NCBI GenBank assembly: GCA_018896025.1
Contig: JAHIND010000021.1
Location: 1-64,000 of the forward strand
Origin: Pseudomonadota bacterium
GTDB lineage: Bacteria > Desulfobacterota > Desulfarculia > Desulfarculales > Desulfarculaceae
DNA length: 64,000 bases
Direction of reading: 5' to 3'
Shown in pieces: positions 33,711 through 45,360 of this stretch. The notes below the pieces were generated by a model, which saw only the letters and a program-made list of their open reading frames with translations, had not been told where the DNA came from and did not search any database. Position 1 is the first letter of the stretch. Each line of letters begins with the position of its first letter. A program made the translations under genes and the position numbers.

Positions 33711-34130
33711 ATGACCGCTTCGCCAGCCGCCCGGCCCAACACGGCCAACACCGCCGTCATATTGCTCTACGTCGCTTGGGCCTTGGGAGTGCTGCGCACC
33801 TTGTTGGGTGCGCCCGCCATTTCTCACCTGGGAAGCGAGGGCCAGGCCGGAGCCGCCGTGGCCATCGTGGTGGTCATCTTAGCGGTGATGCTCTTCTTTA
33901 TTTTCATGATCGGCAAGGGCCGCAACTGGGCCCGCATCACCTTTTTGGTGCTCTATATCATCGGCACGGTCATGATGGTCGTCGGCCTAGTCTCGGGCGC
34001 GCCCTTCGGCGCGGCCGCGCTCATGGACGTGGTGCAGGTGATCATTCAGTTGGTGGCCCTGGTGATGTTGTTCTCGGCCGAGTCCAACGCCTGGTTCCAG
34101 AGCGTGAAGGCGGGCAAGGCCAAAAGCTGA
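33711..34130 (+). CDS. Four-helix membrane protein of unknown function
   Basis: A 139-residue integral membrane protein. Four hydrophobic segments are visible: NTAVILLYVAWALGVLRTLL, GAAVAIVVVILAVMLFFIFM, ITFLVLYIIGTVMMVVGLV and VVQVIIQLVALVMLFSAES. A GKGRNWAR motif between helices 2 and 3 and the SNAWFQSVKA tail are typical of small bacterial membrane proteins with no assigned role. An open frame extends upstream to 33621, but GGAGG stands seven bases before the ATG at 33711. It is a single gene followed by a repeat-filled intergenic region. Confidence 0.7.
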   Translation: MTASPAARPNTANTAVILLYVAWALGVLRTLLGAPAISHLGSEGQAGAAVAIVVVILAVMLFFIFMIGKGRNWARITFLVLYIIGTVMMVVGLVSGAPFGAAALMDVVQVIIQLVALVMLFSAESNAWFQSVKAGKAKS

Positions 34131-34564
34131 CCCGCTGAAAATCCAGATGGGGTTCCCTGCAGCGGGGGCGAAGGCCCCTTGCCGCAGGGCCTGAGCCAGA
34201 GGAACTGTTGGGTTTCGCTTCGCTCTACCCAACCTACGCCAATCTATTATGTTTACTGAAAACGACCCCATAGACATTTTAACGGCACAGCCAGGCGGCG
34301 GCGGGCAAGGTGTCCGGCAAGGACGAACCCATTAGGCCGTGGTGAAGGCGCCTGCTCCGAACCGAGATCGCTTCGTTGCGGCTGGGAGCCGCGCCTCGCG
34401 ACGACAAAGGTTGTTTTTAATATAAAAACCGTAGGGGCGGGGTTTATCCCCGCCCTCCCCCCATAGGGGCACAGCCGGGTAGTCTTGTAAATCCTCTTCT
34501 GATAACCGACAATGGTGGCGGCGCGTTCCAGGGTGAGATCCGCGCTTTTCCGGAAAGGAACCCC
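34131..34564. repeat. Intergenic region with three dispersed-repeat-type elements
   Basis: No gene here. Around 34205-34237 is GTTGGGTTTCGCTTCGCTCT then ACCCAAC, an imperfect palindrome found between genes of many bacteria. Around 34362-34412 is CGAGATCGCTTCGTTGCGGC followed by a GGGAGCCGCGCCTCGCGACG stretch, which recalls the widespread CGTCATTGCGAGG...GCAATCTC intergenic repeat. Around 34430-34460 is GGGGCGGGGTTTATCCCCGC, another stem-loop repeat. The genomic copy number cannot be judged from one window. The sigma-54-type activator promoter should lie at the right end, but I see no clear one. Confidence 0.6.
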
Positions 34565-35995
<1,431 letters not shown>

Positions 35996-36008
35996 GGAAG
36001 CGAATACC

Positions 36009-36773
36009 ATGTGGCAACAGCACCTGGCCGGACGCGAGATAGGCCTTTATCAGGGGCGCGGCGGCTTTGACCCCGCCCGTCCCAGCCTGCTCTTGATCCA
36101 CGGCGCGGGCGGCCGGGGCGAGTCTTATTTGCCCCAGCTCAGCAACCTCAAGGACATCAACGTGGCCGCCCTGGACCTGCCGGGCCACCACGCCACCCCC
36201 GGCCCCGGCCTGCGGCGGGTGGAGGACTACGCCCAGTGGGTTGGCGAGTTTTTGGCAGCCGGGCCGCTCCGGCCCGTGGTGCTGGGCCACTCCCTGGGCG
36301 GGGCCATCGTGCAGGAGCTGGCTCTGGCCCACCCCGAGCTGCTGCGCGGGGTGATCCTCATGAGCACCGGGCCGCGCCTGCCGGTGAACCCGGCCCTGCT
36401 GGCCGGAATCAAGGAGAACTTCCAGCCCACCGTGCAGATGATCGTGAGCTGGGCCTACTCCCGGGGGGTGGACAAGCTGCTGCTCAGCCAGGGGGTGGAG
36501 CAGATGGCCCAGACCGACCCCCAGGTATTGCACGACGATTTCGCCGCCTGCGATTATTTCGACGCCACTGAGCGCCTGGAACGCCTGGCCCTGCCCACCC
36601 TCATCGTGGTGGGCAGCCAGGACAAGATGACCCCGCCCGCGCTGAGCCAGGCCATGGCCCAGGCCATACCCGAGGCGGAGCTCAGGATCATCGAGGGCGG
36701 GGGCCACATGATTCAGTTGGAGAATTTCCGCGAAGTGAACCAGGCCATCGCCGAGTTCATGGGGCGCTTCTAG
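36009..36773 (+). CDS. Alpha/beta hydrolase
   Basis: A 254-residue alpha/beta-hydrolase. The oxyanion turn is LLIHGAGGRGES, the nucleophile elbow is LGHSLGG (Ser ~97), the acid is probably Asp in VVGSQDKMTPP and the base is His in GGGHMIQLEN near the C-terminus, so the catalytic triad is complete. FQPTVQMIVSWAYSRGVDK forms the lid region. The gene begins 13 bases after the sigma-54 activator and is likely co-transcribed. GGAAG lies nine bases before the ATG. The substrate class (ester, lactone or ring-cleavage product) cannot be told. Confidence 0.85.
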   Translation: MWQQHLAGREIGLYQGRGGFDPARPSLLLIHGAGGRGESYLPQLSNLKDINVAALDLPGHHATPGPGLRRVEDYAQWVGEFLAAGPLRPVVLGHSLGGAIVQELALAHPELLRGVILMSTGPRLPVNPALLAGIKENFQPTVQMIVSWAYSRGVDKLLLSQGVEQMAQTDPQVLHDDFAACDYFDATERLERLALPTLIVVGSQDKMTPPALSQAMAQAIPEAELRIIEGGGHMIQLENFREVNQAIAEFMGRF

Positions 36774-36788
36774 ACTGGATTAATAACC

Positions 36789-37256
36789 TCAGGCGTTGCG
36801 GGCCTTGCCGCTCACAGCCTCCACGGCGATCTTGAAAACCCGCGCCCGCTCGATGAGCTTGTCGATGTACTCGCCGCCCTCGGCGGGGTAGCCGGGGCTG
36901 TACTTGGCCACCAGGCCCTCCAGGGCGGCGCACTTGTTCTCCGCGGGCACCTCGAAAACCCGGCCGAAGGCCACCACGCTTTCGTACAAAGTGGAAAACT
37001 TGTCGGGCAGCAACTGGGTCTTGCCCACCACGCAAAACGATACCCGGTCGTTGGCCGCGATGTTTTCCAGCATGTGCCCGGCCAAGGCGCAGTGGAAATA
37101 GATGTCCCCGTCCATGAGCCAGTAGCTCAGGGGCGTGCCGTAGGGCCGGCCCTGGGGCGAGACGCTGGAAAGCACCCCGTACTCACCCTGTTCCAATACC
37201 CGCCTGATCTGATCCTGGTCGGCGACCCGGTCTTGTCTGCGTATTTCGCCCTGCAT
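36789..37256 (-). CDS. Pyridoxamine 5'-phosphate oxidase-like (NimA-type) flavoprotein
   Basis: A 155-residue protein of the split-barrel flavin fold: RRVLEQGEYGVLSSVSPQGR, then YGTPLSYWLMDGDIYFHCAL and AGHMLENIAANDRVSFCVVG. This order is typical of NimA-like PNPOx proteins, some of which reduce nitroimidazoles and others bind heme. C-terminal KYSPGYPAEGGEYIDKLIER completes the family pattern. The ATG at 37256 has AAGGA about nine bases upstream. It is the last gene of a minus-strand group with the Nudix and small orphan genes, 56 bases away. The physiological substrate is unknown. Confidence 0.85.
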   Translation of the reverse strand: MQGEIRRQDRVADQDQIRRVLEQGEYGVLSSVSPQGRPYGTPLSYWLMDGDIYFHCALAGHMLENIAANDRVSFCVVGKTQLLPDKFSTLYESVVAFGRVFEVPAENKCAALEGLVAKYSPGYPAEGGEYIDKLIERARVFKIAVEAVSGKARNA

Positions 37257-37312
37257 GGCCAATTTTCCTTTTTGAGTTGAACCGCGCGGCGTTGGCCGCG
37301 ATAAGCGATTTC

Positions 37313-37819
37313 CTAGATAAGCCCGGCTTGGCTCATCACCGCCTCCAGGGAGGGGGCGGAGCGGGTGTGATCCGCGGCCAGGGCCTTGGCCTCGTCCAGG
37401 GAGAACAGGCCCATCTCGGCGATCTCCTCGGGGTCGGGCTTGGGCTTTTGCCCGCTCTGGGCCCGGAACACCCCGGAGAACTCGCCCTGGGTGGCCGGCC
37501 CGGCGGGCACCTTGCCCAGGTAGGTCAGCTCCAGGCTGAGGCCCAGCTCCTCGCGCAGCTCGCGGCAGGCGGCGGCGTAGTAGTCCTCGCCGGGGTCCAG
37601 GTGGCCGCTGGCCGAGGAGGTCCACATGCCCGGATAGGTGTCCTTGGCCTGGCTGCGCCGTTGCAGCCAGAGGTTGCCCTGGGAGTCGAAGAGCAATATG
37701 TGCACCGCCCGGTGCAGCAGGCCCTGGCCGTGCACCTGGGCCCGTGGGGCCAAGCCCACCTGGCGGTCCTGGTCGTCCACCACGGGCAGCAGCTCGCCTG
37801 GGTCCTGGGCCGGGCTCAT
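37313..37819 (-). CDS. Nudix hydrolase (YfcD/Idi-like)
   Basis: A 168-residue Nudix protein. The Nudix box GHLDPGEDYYAAACRELREE followed by LG is complete with its metal-binding glutamates. The N-terminal DDQDRQVGLAPRAQVHGQGL and HRAVHILLFDSQGNLWLQRR segments resemble YfcD and isopentenyl-diphosphate isomerase-type Nudix enzymes. It probably hydrolyses a diphosphate-containing nucleotide or prenyl-type substrate. The ATG at 37819 overlaps the stop of the upstream small gene (ATGA). An open frame extends further upstream, but that part belongs to the other gene's frame shadow. Confidence 0.9.
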   Translation of the reverse strand: MSPAQDPGELLPVVDDQDRQVGLAPRAQVHGQGLLHRAVHILLFDSQGNLWLQRRSQAKDTYPGMWTSSASGHLDPGEDYYAAACRELREELGLSLELTYLGKVPAGPATQGEFSGVFRAQSGQKPKPDPEEIAEMGLFSLDEAKALAADHTRSAPSLEAVMSQAGLI

Positions 37820-38121
37820 CGGCGCTGGGCCAGGCGCTCGGAAAAATAGGCGGAAAGCTCGGGGGGCAGCAGGCAGCGCCGCCGATAGGCCAGCTCCGGG
37901 TCGCTCAGCTCCAGCCACAAGTCCCCGCTCTCGTGGCGCAGGCGGGCGGTGGCTCCGGGCCGGGCGGCCAGGCGGCTCGTCTCCTGAGCCAGGGCGCGGT
38001 ACAAACGGTAGAGGCGGTGCACCCGCCCGCCCCGCTGCCCGGCGAAACTGGCGAAGTGCCGGTTGCGGCTGGGCGGGGAGGGGTCCTTGAGCAGGGCCAA
38101 GACTTGTTCAAACACGCTCAT
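37816..38121 (-). CDS. Small Arg-rich protein of unknown function
   Basis: A 101-residue basic protein with no family I recognise. The N-terminus MSVFEQVLALLKDP is amphipathic; the middle is Arg-rich (RVHRLYRLYRALAQETSRL); the C-terminus has RHESGDLWLELSDPELAYRR then LLPPELSAYFSERL. No membrane segment or signal peptide. It is coupled by a four-base overlap to the Nudix gene, which supports it being real. The codon pattern suits the GC-rich surroundings. Confidence 0.6.
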   Translation of the reverse strand: MSVFEQVLALLKDPSPPSRNRHFASFAGQRGGRVHRLYRLYRALAQETSRLAARPGATARLRHESGDLWLELSDPELAYRRRCLLPPELSAYFSERLAQRR

Positions 38122-38277
38122 GGGAGCAACTTCACGCCATAAAAAGGTTTTTGCCGGTTGCCCCTAATATAACCGATTCGGGCCCGCGAGTCTTGCCGGG
38201 GACCGGCACCTTGTCACCCGCCGCCGCCTGTGGCAAGCTGGGGCCGATTTACATCTCCCCCCAAGGCAAGGAGCGAC

Positions 38278-39081
38278 ATGAGCCAGACACCAGAGTATGT
38301 GCGCGTCCAGCGCCAAGGCTCCGTGGTCACCGTGACCATGGACAGCCCGGCCACCATGAACGGCATGGACGACGAGATGGGCCCCCGCCTGGCCCGCACC
38401 CTGGAGGGCCTGGCCCACGACGACCAGGCCAGGGTGGTCATCCTCACCGGGGCCGGAGGCAACTTCAGCGGCGGAGGCAACCTGAAACGGGCGGCGGCTT
38501 TTCTGGAGGAGCACCCCGGCCAGGGGGCGGGGCAGATCTTCGCCAACTACCTGCAGTACGTCATCCGGGTGGTGCTGGCGATCACCGAGCTGCCCAAGCC
38601 GGTGATCTGCGCGGTGGAAGGCGCGGCCTCCGGGGCGGGCCTGGCCTGGATGGCCGCCGGGGACCTGGTGGTGGCCGCCGACAACGCCCGCCTGGTGCCC
38701 GGCTTCCTCAAGGTGGGCCTGGTGCCCGGCGCGGGCACCACCTACCACTTTTCCCATTTGTTCGGCCCGGCCCTGACCGCCGAAATTTTCTACCTGGGTG
38801 ACACCCTGAGCCCCCAGCGAGCCCATGCGCTGGGCCTGATCACCCGCCTCGCGCCTCCGGGCAGCGCCCTGGAGGCGGCCCAGGAGTTGGCTCAAAAGCT
38901 GGCCCAGGGACCGGCCCAGGCCCTGGCCGCCACCAAGCGCCGCCTGGGCCGGGCGGTGCGCGGGCGGCTGGCCCCCCATCTGGAAGACGAACGCCAAGGA
39001 GTAATAACCGCCGCGGACGATCCGGAATTCGCCCGCCGGGTGGAGCGCTTTATCAACAAAGGCGCCCCCAAGGAGAAATGA
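38278..39081 (+). CDS. Enoyl-CoA hydratase/isomerase family protein
   Basis: A 267-residue crotonase-fold enzyme. Oxyanion-hole motifs are NFSGGGNLKRAAAF and CAVEGAASGAGLAWMAAGD; LVPGFLKVGLVPGAGTTYHF follows, with no Glu at the usual catalytic positions, which resembles PaaG-like isomerases or dehalogenase-like members more than hydratases. The C-terminus is DDPEFARRVERFINKG. The ATG at 38278 has AAGGAG seven bases upstream; the longer frame to 38230 lacks one. The next gene starts within its stop, so it is coupled to a nitroreductase. A paralog lies at 31305. Confidence 0.85.
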   Translation: MSQTPEYVRVQRQGSVVTVTMDSPATMNGMDDEMGPRLARTLEGLAHDDQARVVILTGAGGNFSGGGNLKRAAAFLEEHPGQGAGQIFANYLQYVIRVVLAITELPKPVICAVEGAASGAGLAWMAAGDLVVAADNARLVPGFLKVGLVPGAGTTYHFSHLFGPALTAEIFYLGDTLSPQRAHALGLITRLAPPGSALEAAQELAQKLAQGPAQALAATKRRLGRAVRGRLAPHLEDERQGVITAADDPEFARRVERFINKGAPKEK

Positions 39082-39749
39082 CAATGCAATACCAGCAAGT
39101 AGTGGACAACCGCCATTCCTGCCGGGGCTTCAGCGACCAACCGGTCACCCGTAATGAGGTGGAGCAGATAGCCGCCCTGGCTGCCAAGGCCCCCTCCTGG
39201 GGCAACACCCAGCCCTGGAAGCTCTACGCCGTAGGCGGCGGCAAGGCCAAGGAGATCCGCCGCCGCCTGGTGGAGGCCATGATTTCCGAGCGCCCCCAGG
39301 AGCCGGACATCACCATGCCCATGGCCTTTGAGCAGGGCATGAGCGCCCGCTACAAGGACCTGGGCCGCGCCCTGTTCAAGGTGCTGGGCATAGCCAGGGA
39401 GGACGCCGACAAGCGCGCCGCCCACTACGCCAACAACTTCAGCGCCTTCGGGGCGCCGTGCCTGCTGTTCGTCACCGTGCCCAAGGACCAGACCAGCTAC
39501 GCGGTGTTCGACGCCGGGGCCTTCACCCACGGCCTGTGCCTGGCCGCGGCCGGCCTGGGGCTGGGCACCGTGATCCTGGCCGCCCTGGCCCGCTTCCCCG
39601 AGGAGGTGCGGGCGGTGGCCCCCATACCCGAGGACGAAAACCTGGTCATCGGCGTGGCCCTGGGCCATCCCGACCCCCAGGCCCCGGCCAACCGCTTCCG
39701 CAGCGGCCGCCAACCCCTGGAGGAGATGCTCACCACCTTTGATTTATAA
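39078..39749 (+). CDS. Nitroreductase family flavoprotein
   Basis: A 223-residue FMN oxidoreductase. RHSCRGFSDQPVTRNEVEQI and KAPSWGNTQPWKLYAV are the FMN-binding N-terminus; DAGAFTHGLCLAAAGLGLGT and IPEDENLVIGVALGHP close the fold. It reduces nitro- or quinone-type substrates, or acts as a dehydrogenase, with NAD(P)H. It overlaps the hydratase stop as ATGA; a second Met two codons later is also possible. The pairing suggests a common pathway for a CoA-activated or unsaturated compound, which is inference. Confidence 0.9.
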   Translation: MTMQYQQVVDNRHSCRGFSDQPVTRNEVEQIAALAAKAPSWGNTQPWKLYAVGGGKAKEIRRRLVEAMISERPQEPDITMPMAFEQGMSARYKDLGRALFKVLGIAREDADKRAAHYANNFSAFGAPCLLFVTVPKDQTSYAVFDAGAFTHGLCLAAAGLGLGTVILAALARFPEEVRAVAPIPEDENLVIGVALGHPDPQAPANRFRSGRQPLEEMLTTFDL

Positions 39750-39761
39750 TATTTTGGGGCC

Positions 39762-39789
39762 GTCCCCCGAGCCCGGCCCGGTGGGGGAC
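39762..39789. terminator. Stem-loop after the nitroreductase gene
   Basis: Seven-base perfect stem GTCCCCC/GGGGGAC with a 14-base GC-rich loop, 12 bases after the stop. No T-tract follows, so it may be a transcript-stabilising or Rho-assisted structure. Confidence 0.3.
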
Positions 39790-39957
39790 TGGGCCTAATT
39801 CCTTGAGCCGGCAAGGTATTTGGTAGTATAGTGCCCCAGCTGAGACACGATGCCCAGGCCCGCCCCACATCTTGAATTGTGTTTTTTCTAGCACGCTAAA
39901 CCACCCCATTGAGGCGGCCTTTTGCTTCCTTGTCGCCATGTTGGAAAATGGGGAACC

Positions 39958-42219
<2,262 letters not shown>

Positions 42220-42288
42220 ACGCCGCAAGGCTCCGTTATCATATGCTATGCTTCAGTGACTGAACTGAACCCCCCAGAGAGCAGTTTC

Positions 42289-44262
42289 ATGTCCACTGAC
42301 CAAGCAAATTCCTCCCCTCCCCCCAGGGTGATATTCGCATTCCTGCAGTTGTACCTGCCCCTGGCCTTCCTGGTGCTGCTGGTGGCCTCCCTGGTTTACC
42401 TGACCCAGAAAAACACCCGCCTAGAAGCCATAAAGGGACAGCAGACCAACATCGTGCGCCTGGAGCGCGAGGTGTTGGAAACCGACCTGCTGACCCACGT
42501 CTCCGACGCCGTGTTCCTGGCCCGCCTCACCTCCCTGGCCATGGACCGGCCGGACGGCCATGTGCCTCTCAAGGAGGTTCTGCAAGAGGCCTTCTTGTAT
42601 TTCAGCCAGAGCCAGAAGGTCTACGACCAGGTGCGCTTTTTGGACACCAGCGGCCGGGAGGTGGTGCGCATCAACCTGGACAAGGGCAAGGCCCGGGTGG
42701 TGGGCCAGAAGGAGCTGCAACCCAAAGGCCCGCGCTATTACGTGAACGCCGGGCTGAAAATGTCGCCGGGCCAGGTGTACATTTCGCCCTTTGACCTGAA
42801 TATCGAGCACGGCCGGCTGGAAATGCCCCACAAGCCGACCATACGCTTCGTCAGCCCGGTGGAAGACCCCGGCGACGGACTCTTGGGCGTGGTGGTGCTC
42901 AACTTCCTGGGCGACCGCATATTGGATCGCCTGCGCCGGGCCTCGCGCGCGGGGCAGAACGAGCTGTTTTTGGTGAACCAGGGTGGCTGGTGGCTGGTGG
43001 GCCCCAACCCGGAGCACGAGTGGGGCCACTCCATCAGCGGGCGGACCGCCTTCAGCATGGCCTCCGCCTACCAGCAGGCCTGGCGCGACATAGCCCCGGA
43101 GGAAAACGGCCAGGTGGTTACTCCCCACGGGCTGTTTACCTACCAGTCGGTGGCCCTGATGGACAAGATGCAGGCCGCGGGAGCCTCCCAACCGCCCACC
43201 CGCATGGACGACCACTGGTGGATCATCTCCCGGGTGCCCCAGGAGGTGCTGGCCCTGCCCTGGCTGCCGGCCATGTTCTGGATCTGCGCTGGAGTGATGC
43301 TGCTCATGGCCGGGGTGGTGTGGCTGTGGGCCATGGCCAGGGTGCGCCGGGCCCTGGCCGAAAGCGAATCCCTAGGCAACCAGCGCCGCCTGGAGTTCAT
43401 CACCAACACCTCCCAGGACGCCATAACCCTGGTGGACTCCCAGGACCAGGTGCAGTTTTGGAACCTGGCCGCGGAACGCCTTTTCGGGTATCGCCGCGAG
43501 GAGGCCCTGGGGCAAAGCCTGCACCAGTTGCTGGCCCCGTCCGAGCAGCATGCAACCATCGCCCGGGGCCTGGAGGTTTTCGGCCACACCGGGCAAGGCG
43601 CCATCTTCGAGGGCCGCCGCGAGGTTTTGGCCCGGCGCAAGGACGGCTCCCACTTCCCCGCCGAGGTGAGCGCCTCGGCCTTTTCCCTGGACGACCAGTG
43701 GTACGCCGCGGGCAGTGTGCGCGACATAACCGAGCACAAGCAAAACGAGGAGGCCCTCAAGCGTCTGGCCAACACCGACGGTCTCACCGGGGTGCTCAAC
43801 CGCCGCCGCTTCATGGAGCTGTCCCGCCAGGAGGTGGCCCGCAGCCATCGCTACGGCGGGCCTCTGTCGTTGATCATGCTGGATGTGGACCACTTCAAGG
43901 CGGTCAACGACAGCTACGGCCACGAGGTGGGCGACGAGGTGCTGGTGTCGTTGTCTCAGGTCTGCCGCCAGGTGCTAAGGCAGGTGGACCTGTTCGGGCG
44001 GGTGGGCGGCGAGGAGTTCATGGCCCTGTTGCCCGAGACCGGCCTGGAGGGCGCGGCCATGGTGGCCGAGCGCCTGCGCGAGGCGTTGGACACCCATGCG
44101 GTGAGCGCCAGCAAGCCGGAAGTGAGGGTGACCATCAGCCTGGGCGTGGCCCAGTTGAGCCCGGAGACGCGCCTGAGCGACCTGATGCGCCTGGCGGACG
44201 ACGCCATGTACCGGGCCAAGCAGAACGGCCGCAACCGGGTAGAGATCTCAGACCAGAAGTAG
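42289..44262 (+). CDS. Membrane sensor diguanylate cyclase (Cache-PAS-GGDEF)
   Basis: A 657-residue protein. One N-terminal helix (~18-38; LPLAFLVLLVASLVYL), an extracytoplasmic Cache-like sensor (~45-310; RFLDTSGREVVRINLDKGKA, ISPFDLNIEHGRLEMP), a second helix (AMFWICAGVMLLMAGVVWLW), a PAS domain (~365-490) and a GGDEF domain (~500-655). The active loop is GGEEF and an RxxD inhibitory site (RQVD) precedes it by five residues, so the enzyme should make c-di-GMP and be feedback-inhibited. An upstream GTG at 42256 is possible; the ATG at 42289 has GAGAG before it. It pairs with the hybrid kinase upstream. Confidence 0.9.
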   Translation: MSTDQANSSPPPRVIFAFLQLYLPLAFLVLLVASLVYLTQKNTRLEAIKGQQTNIVRLEREVLETDLLTHVSDAVFLARLTSLAMDRPDGHVPLKEVLQEAFLYFSQSQKVYDQVRFLDTSGREVVRINLDKGKARVVGQKELQPKGPRYYVNAGLKMSPGQVYISPFDLNIEHGRLEMPHKPTIRFVSPVEDPGDGLLGVVVLNFLGDRILDRLRRASRAGQNELFLVNQGGWWLVGPNPEHEWGHSISGRTAFSMASAYQQAWRDIAPEENGQVVTPHGLFTYQSVALMDKMQAAGASQPPTRMDDHWWIISRVPQEVLALPWLPAMFWICAGVMLLMAGVVWLWAMARVRRALAESESLGNQRRLEFITNTSQDAITLVDSQDQVQFWNLAAERLFGYRREEALGQSLHQLLAPSEQHATIARGLEVFGHTGQGAIFEGRREVLARRKDGSHFPAEVSASAFSLDDQWYAAGSVRDITEHKQNEEALKRLANTDGLTGVLNRRRFMELSRQEVARSHRYGGPLSLIMLDVDHFKAVNDSYGHEVGDEVLVSLSQVCRQVLRQVDLFGRVGGEEFMALLPETGLEGAAMVAERLREALDTHAVSASKPEVRVTISLGVAQLSPETRLSDLMRLADDAMYRAKQNGRNRVEISDQK

Positions 44263-44334
44263 CTTCCATACAAAGGAAAGATTTTCGCCTGATCGGGTCC
44301 AGCCTGTGTCCGGACCGGCACAGCCGGCCGCCGG

Positions 44335-44425
44335 CAGACAAGGCGCCTGGCGAGTAAGGGCCGTAGGCGTAGCAAAAGCTACGTCGAGGCCCGAGCGAAG
44401 CCGGCAACACAGTCTGCCGGTGGCT
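44335..44425. repeat. Dispersed intergenic repeat, copy 1
   Basis: GAGTAAGGGCCGTAGGCGTA GCAAAAGCTACGTCGAGGCC CGAGCGAAGCCGGCAAC is nearly repeated at 59080-59145. Its core folds as GGGCC-GTAG-GCGTAGC opposite GCTACG-TCGAGGCCC. It sits between the convergent diguanylate cyclase and Crp/Fnr genes. No coding frame is supported. Confidence 0.8.
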
Positions 44426-44441
44426 GGCGAAGCCGGATGAT

Positions 44442-45140
44442 CTAGGCCGGAGCCACCACCAGGCTCTTGCCCCTCTGCACCACCCGCCCCGCCTCGCGCA
44501 GGGCCTTCATGGCCCGAGTGATGCTCACCCGGTGGGCTCCCACCAAAAAGCTGAGTTCCTCGTGGGTGAAGGGCATGGCCAACTCGCGGCCGACTCCGGC
44601 CGGTCGGCCATGCTCCCGGGCCACCTGCCACAGCACCTGGTGCAGGCGCTCCTCCAGGTGGGTGGCCGACATGCTGCCCACCCTCTGGGTGAGGCTGTCT
44701 ATGCGCCGGCTGAGGTTGCGGATCACTTGCAGGCCGATGTTGGGGTGCCCCAGCACCAGGGACTCGAAGCCCTCCCGGCTGAAGCCGCAGGTGAGGGTCT
44801 CCTCCAGGCACACCGCGCTCAGGGGGAACTCCTCCTCGGAGGTGAGCATGCCCTCGCCCAGGAAGTCGCCGCCGCCCCTGAGGTCCAGGATCAGCTCGTT
44901 GCCCTCGGCGGTCACCTTGCACAGCTTGACCCGCCCCGCCTTGAGCAGGAACATGCGCCGGGCTGGCTCGCCCTGGGCGAAGATGGTCTCGCCTTTTTTA
45001 TAGCGGCGGCGCTGGGCCGCCTGGGCCAGGGCCTGCATCTCCGAGGGGCTGAGGTTGGCGAAGACCCAAAGGCTGCCCAAACAGACGGGGCTCAGGTCCA
45101 TTTGGCCCTCGGCCAGTTGTTCGCATAAACATGAACTCAT
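44442..45140 (-). CDS. Crp/Fnr family transcriptional regulator
   Basis: A 232-residue regulator. Residues ~30-140 form the cyclic-nucleotide-type sensor barrel (FANLSPSEMQALAQAAQRRR, KGETIFAQGEPARRMFLLK, GGGDFLGEGML). Residues ~150-232 hold the winged helix (FTHEELSFLVGAHRVSITRA, LREAGRVVQRGKSLVV). The N-terminus has Cys4, Cys6 and Cys20, and two more Cys lie in AVCLEETLTCGF, so Fe-S or redox sensing in the manner of FNR is possible but the spacing is not the FNR one. GAGG lies just before the ATG. Targets are unknown. Its start faces the coiled-coil gene across ~220 bases. Confidence 0.85.
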   Translation of the reverse strand: MSSCLCEQLAEGQMDLSPVCLGSLWVFANLSPSEMQALAQAAQRRRYKKGETIFAQGEPARRMFLLKAGRVKLCKVTAEGNELILDLRGGGDFLGEGMLTSEEEFPLSAVCLEETLTCGFSREGFESLVLGHPNIGLQVIRNLSRRIDSLTQRVGSMSATHLEERLHQVLWQVAREHGRPAGVGRELAMPFTHEELSFLVGAHRVSITRAMKALREAGRVVQRGKSLVVAPA

Positions 45141-45241
45141 GACGCCTCGCCTCCGGGTTTGTCTTCCTCTTAAAATAATGATGACACATCAAAGCGGCCG
45201 GGTCTGTAGCGGCGGCTACAGGGACGCGCCGGTGAAAACAG

Positions 45242-45270
45242 TTGACAGGGCCTGAGCCGAGCCGCAATAT
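45242..45270 (+). promoter_or_regulatory. Sigma70-type promoter upstream of the coiled-coil gene
   Basis: TTGACA (45242-45247) is followed after 17 bases by CAATAT (45265-45270), about 90 bases upstream of the ATG at 45361. It is one of few A/T-rich spots in this GC-rich stretch. Confidence 0.4.
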
Positions 45271-45360
45271 TGCTGATATGACGAATTAAACCGCTCCGAA
45301 ATTAGATTCGGGGTTTTCCAATAGCCGGGAGCCGCGTTGGGTCCGACGCCATCTACAGCT

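Noticed and set aside
34131..34564. Short coding frames in the repeat-filled intergenic region
   Set aside because: They follow repeat palindromes and have no start signals or motifs.
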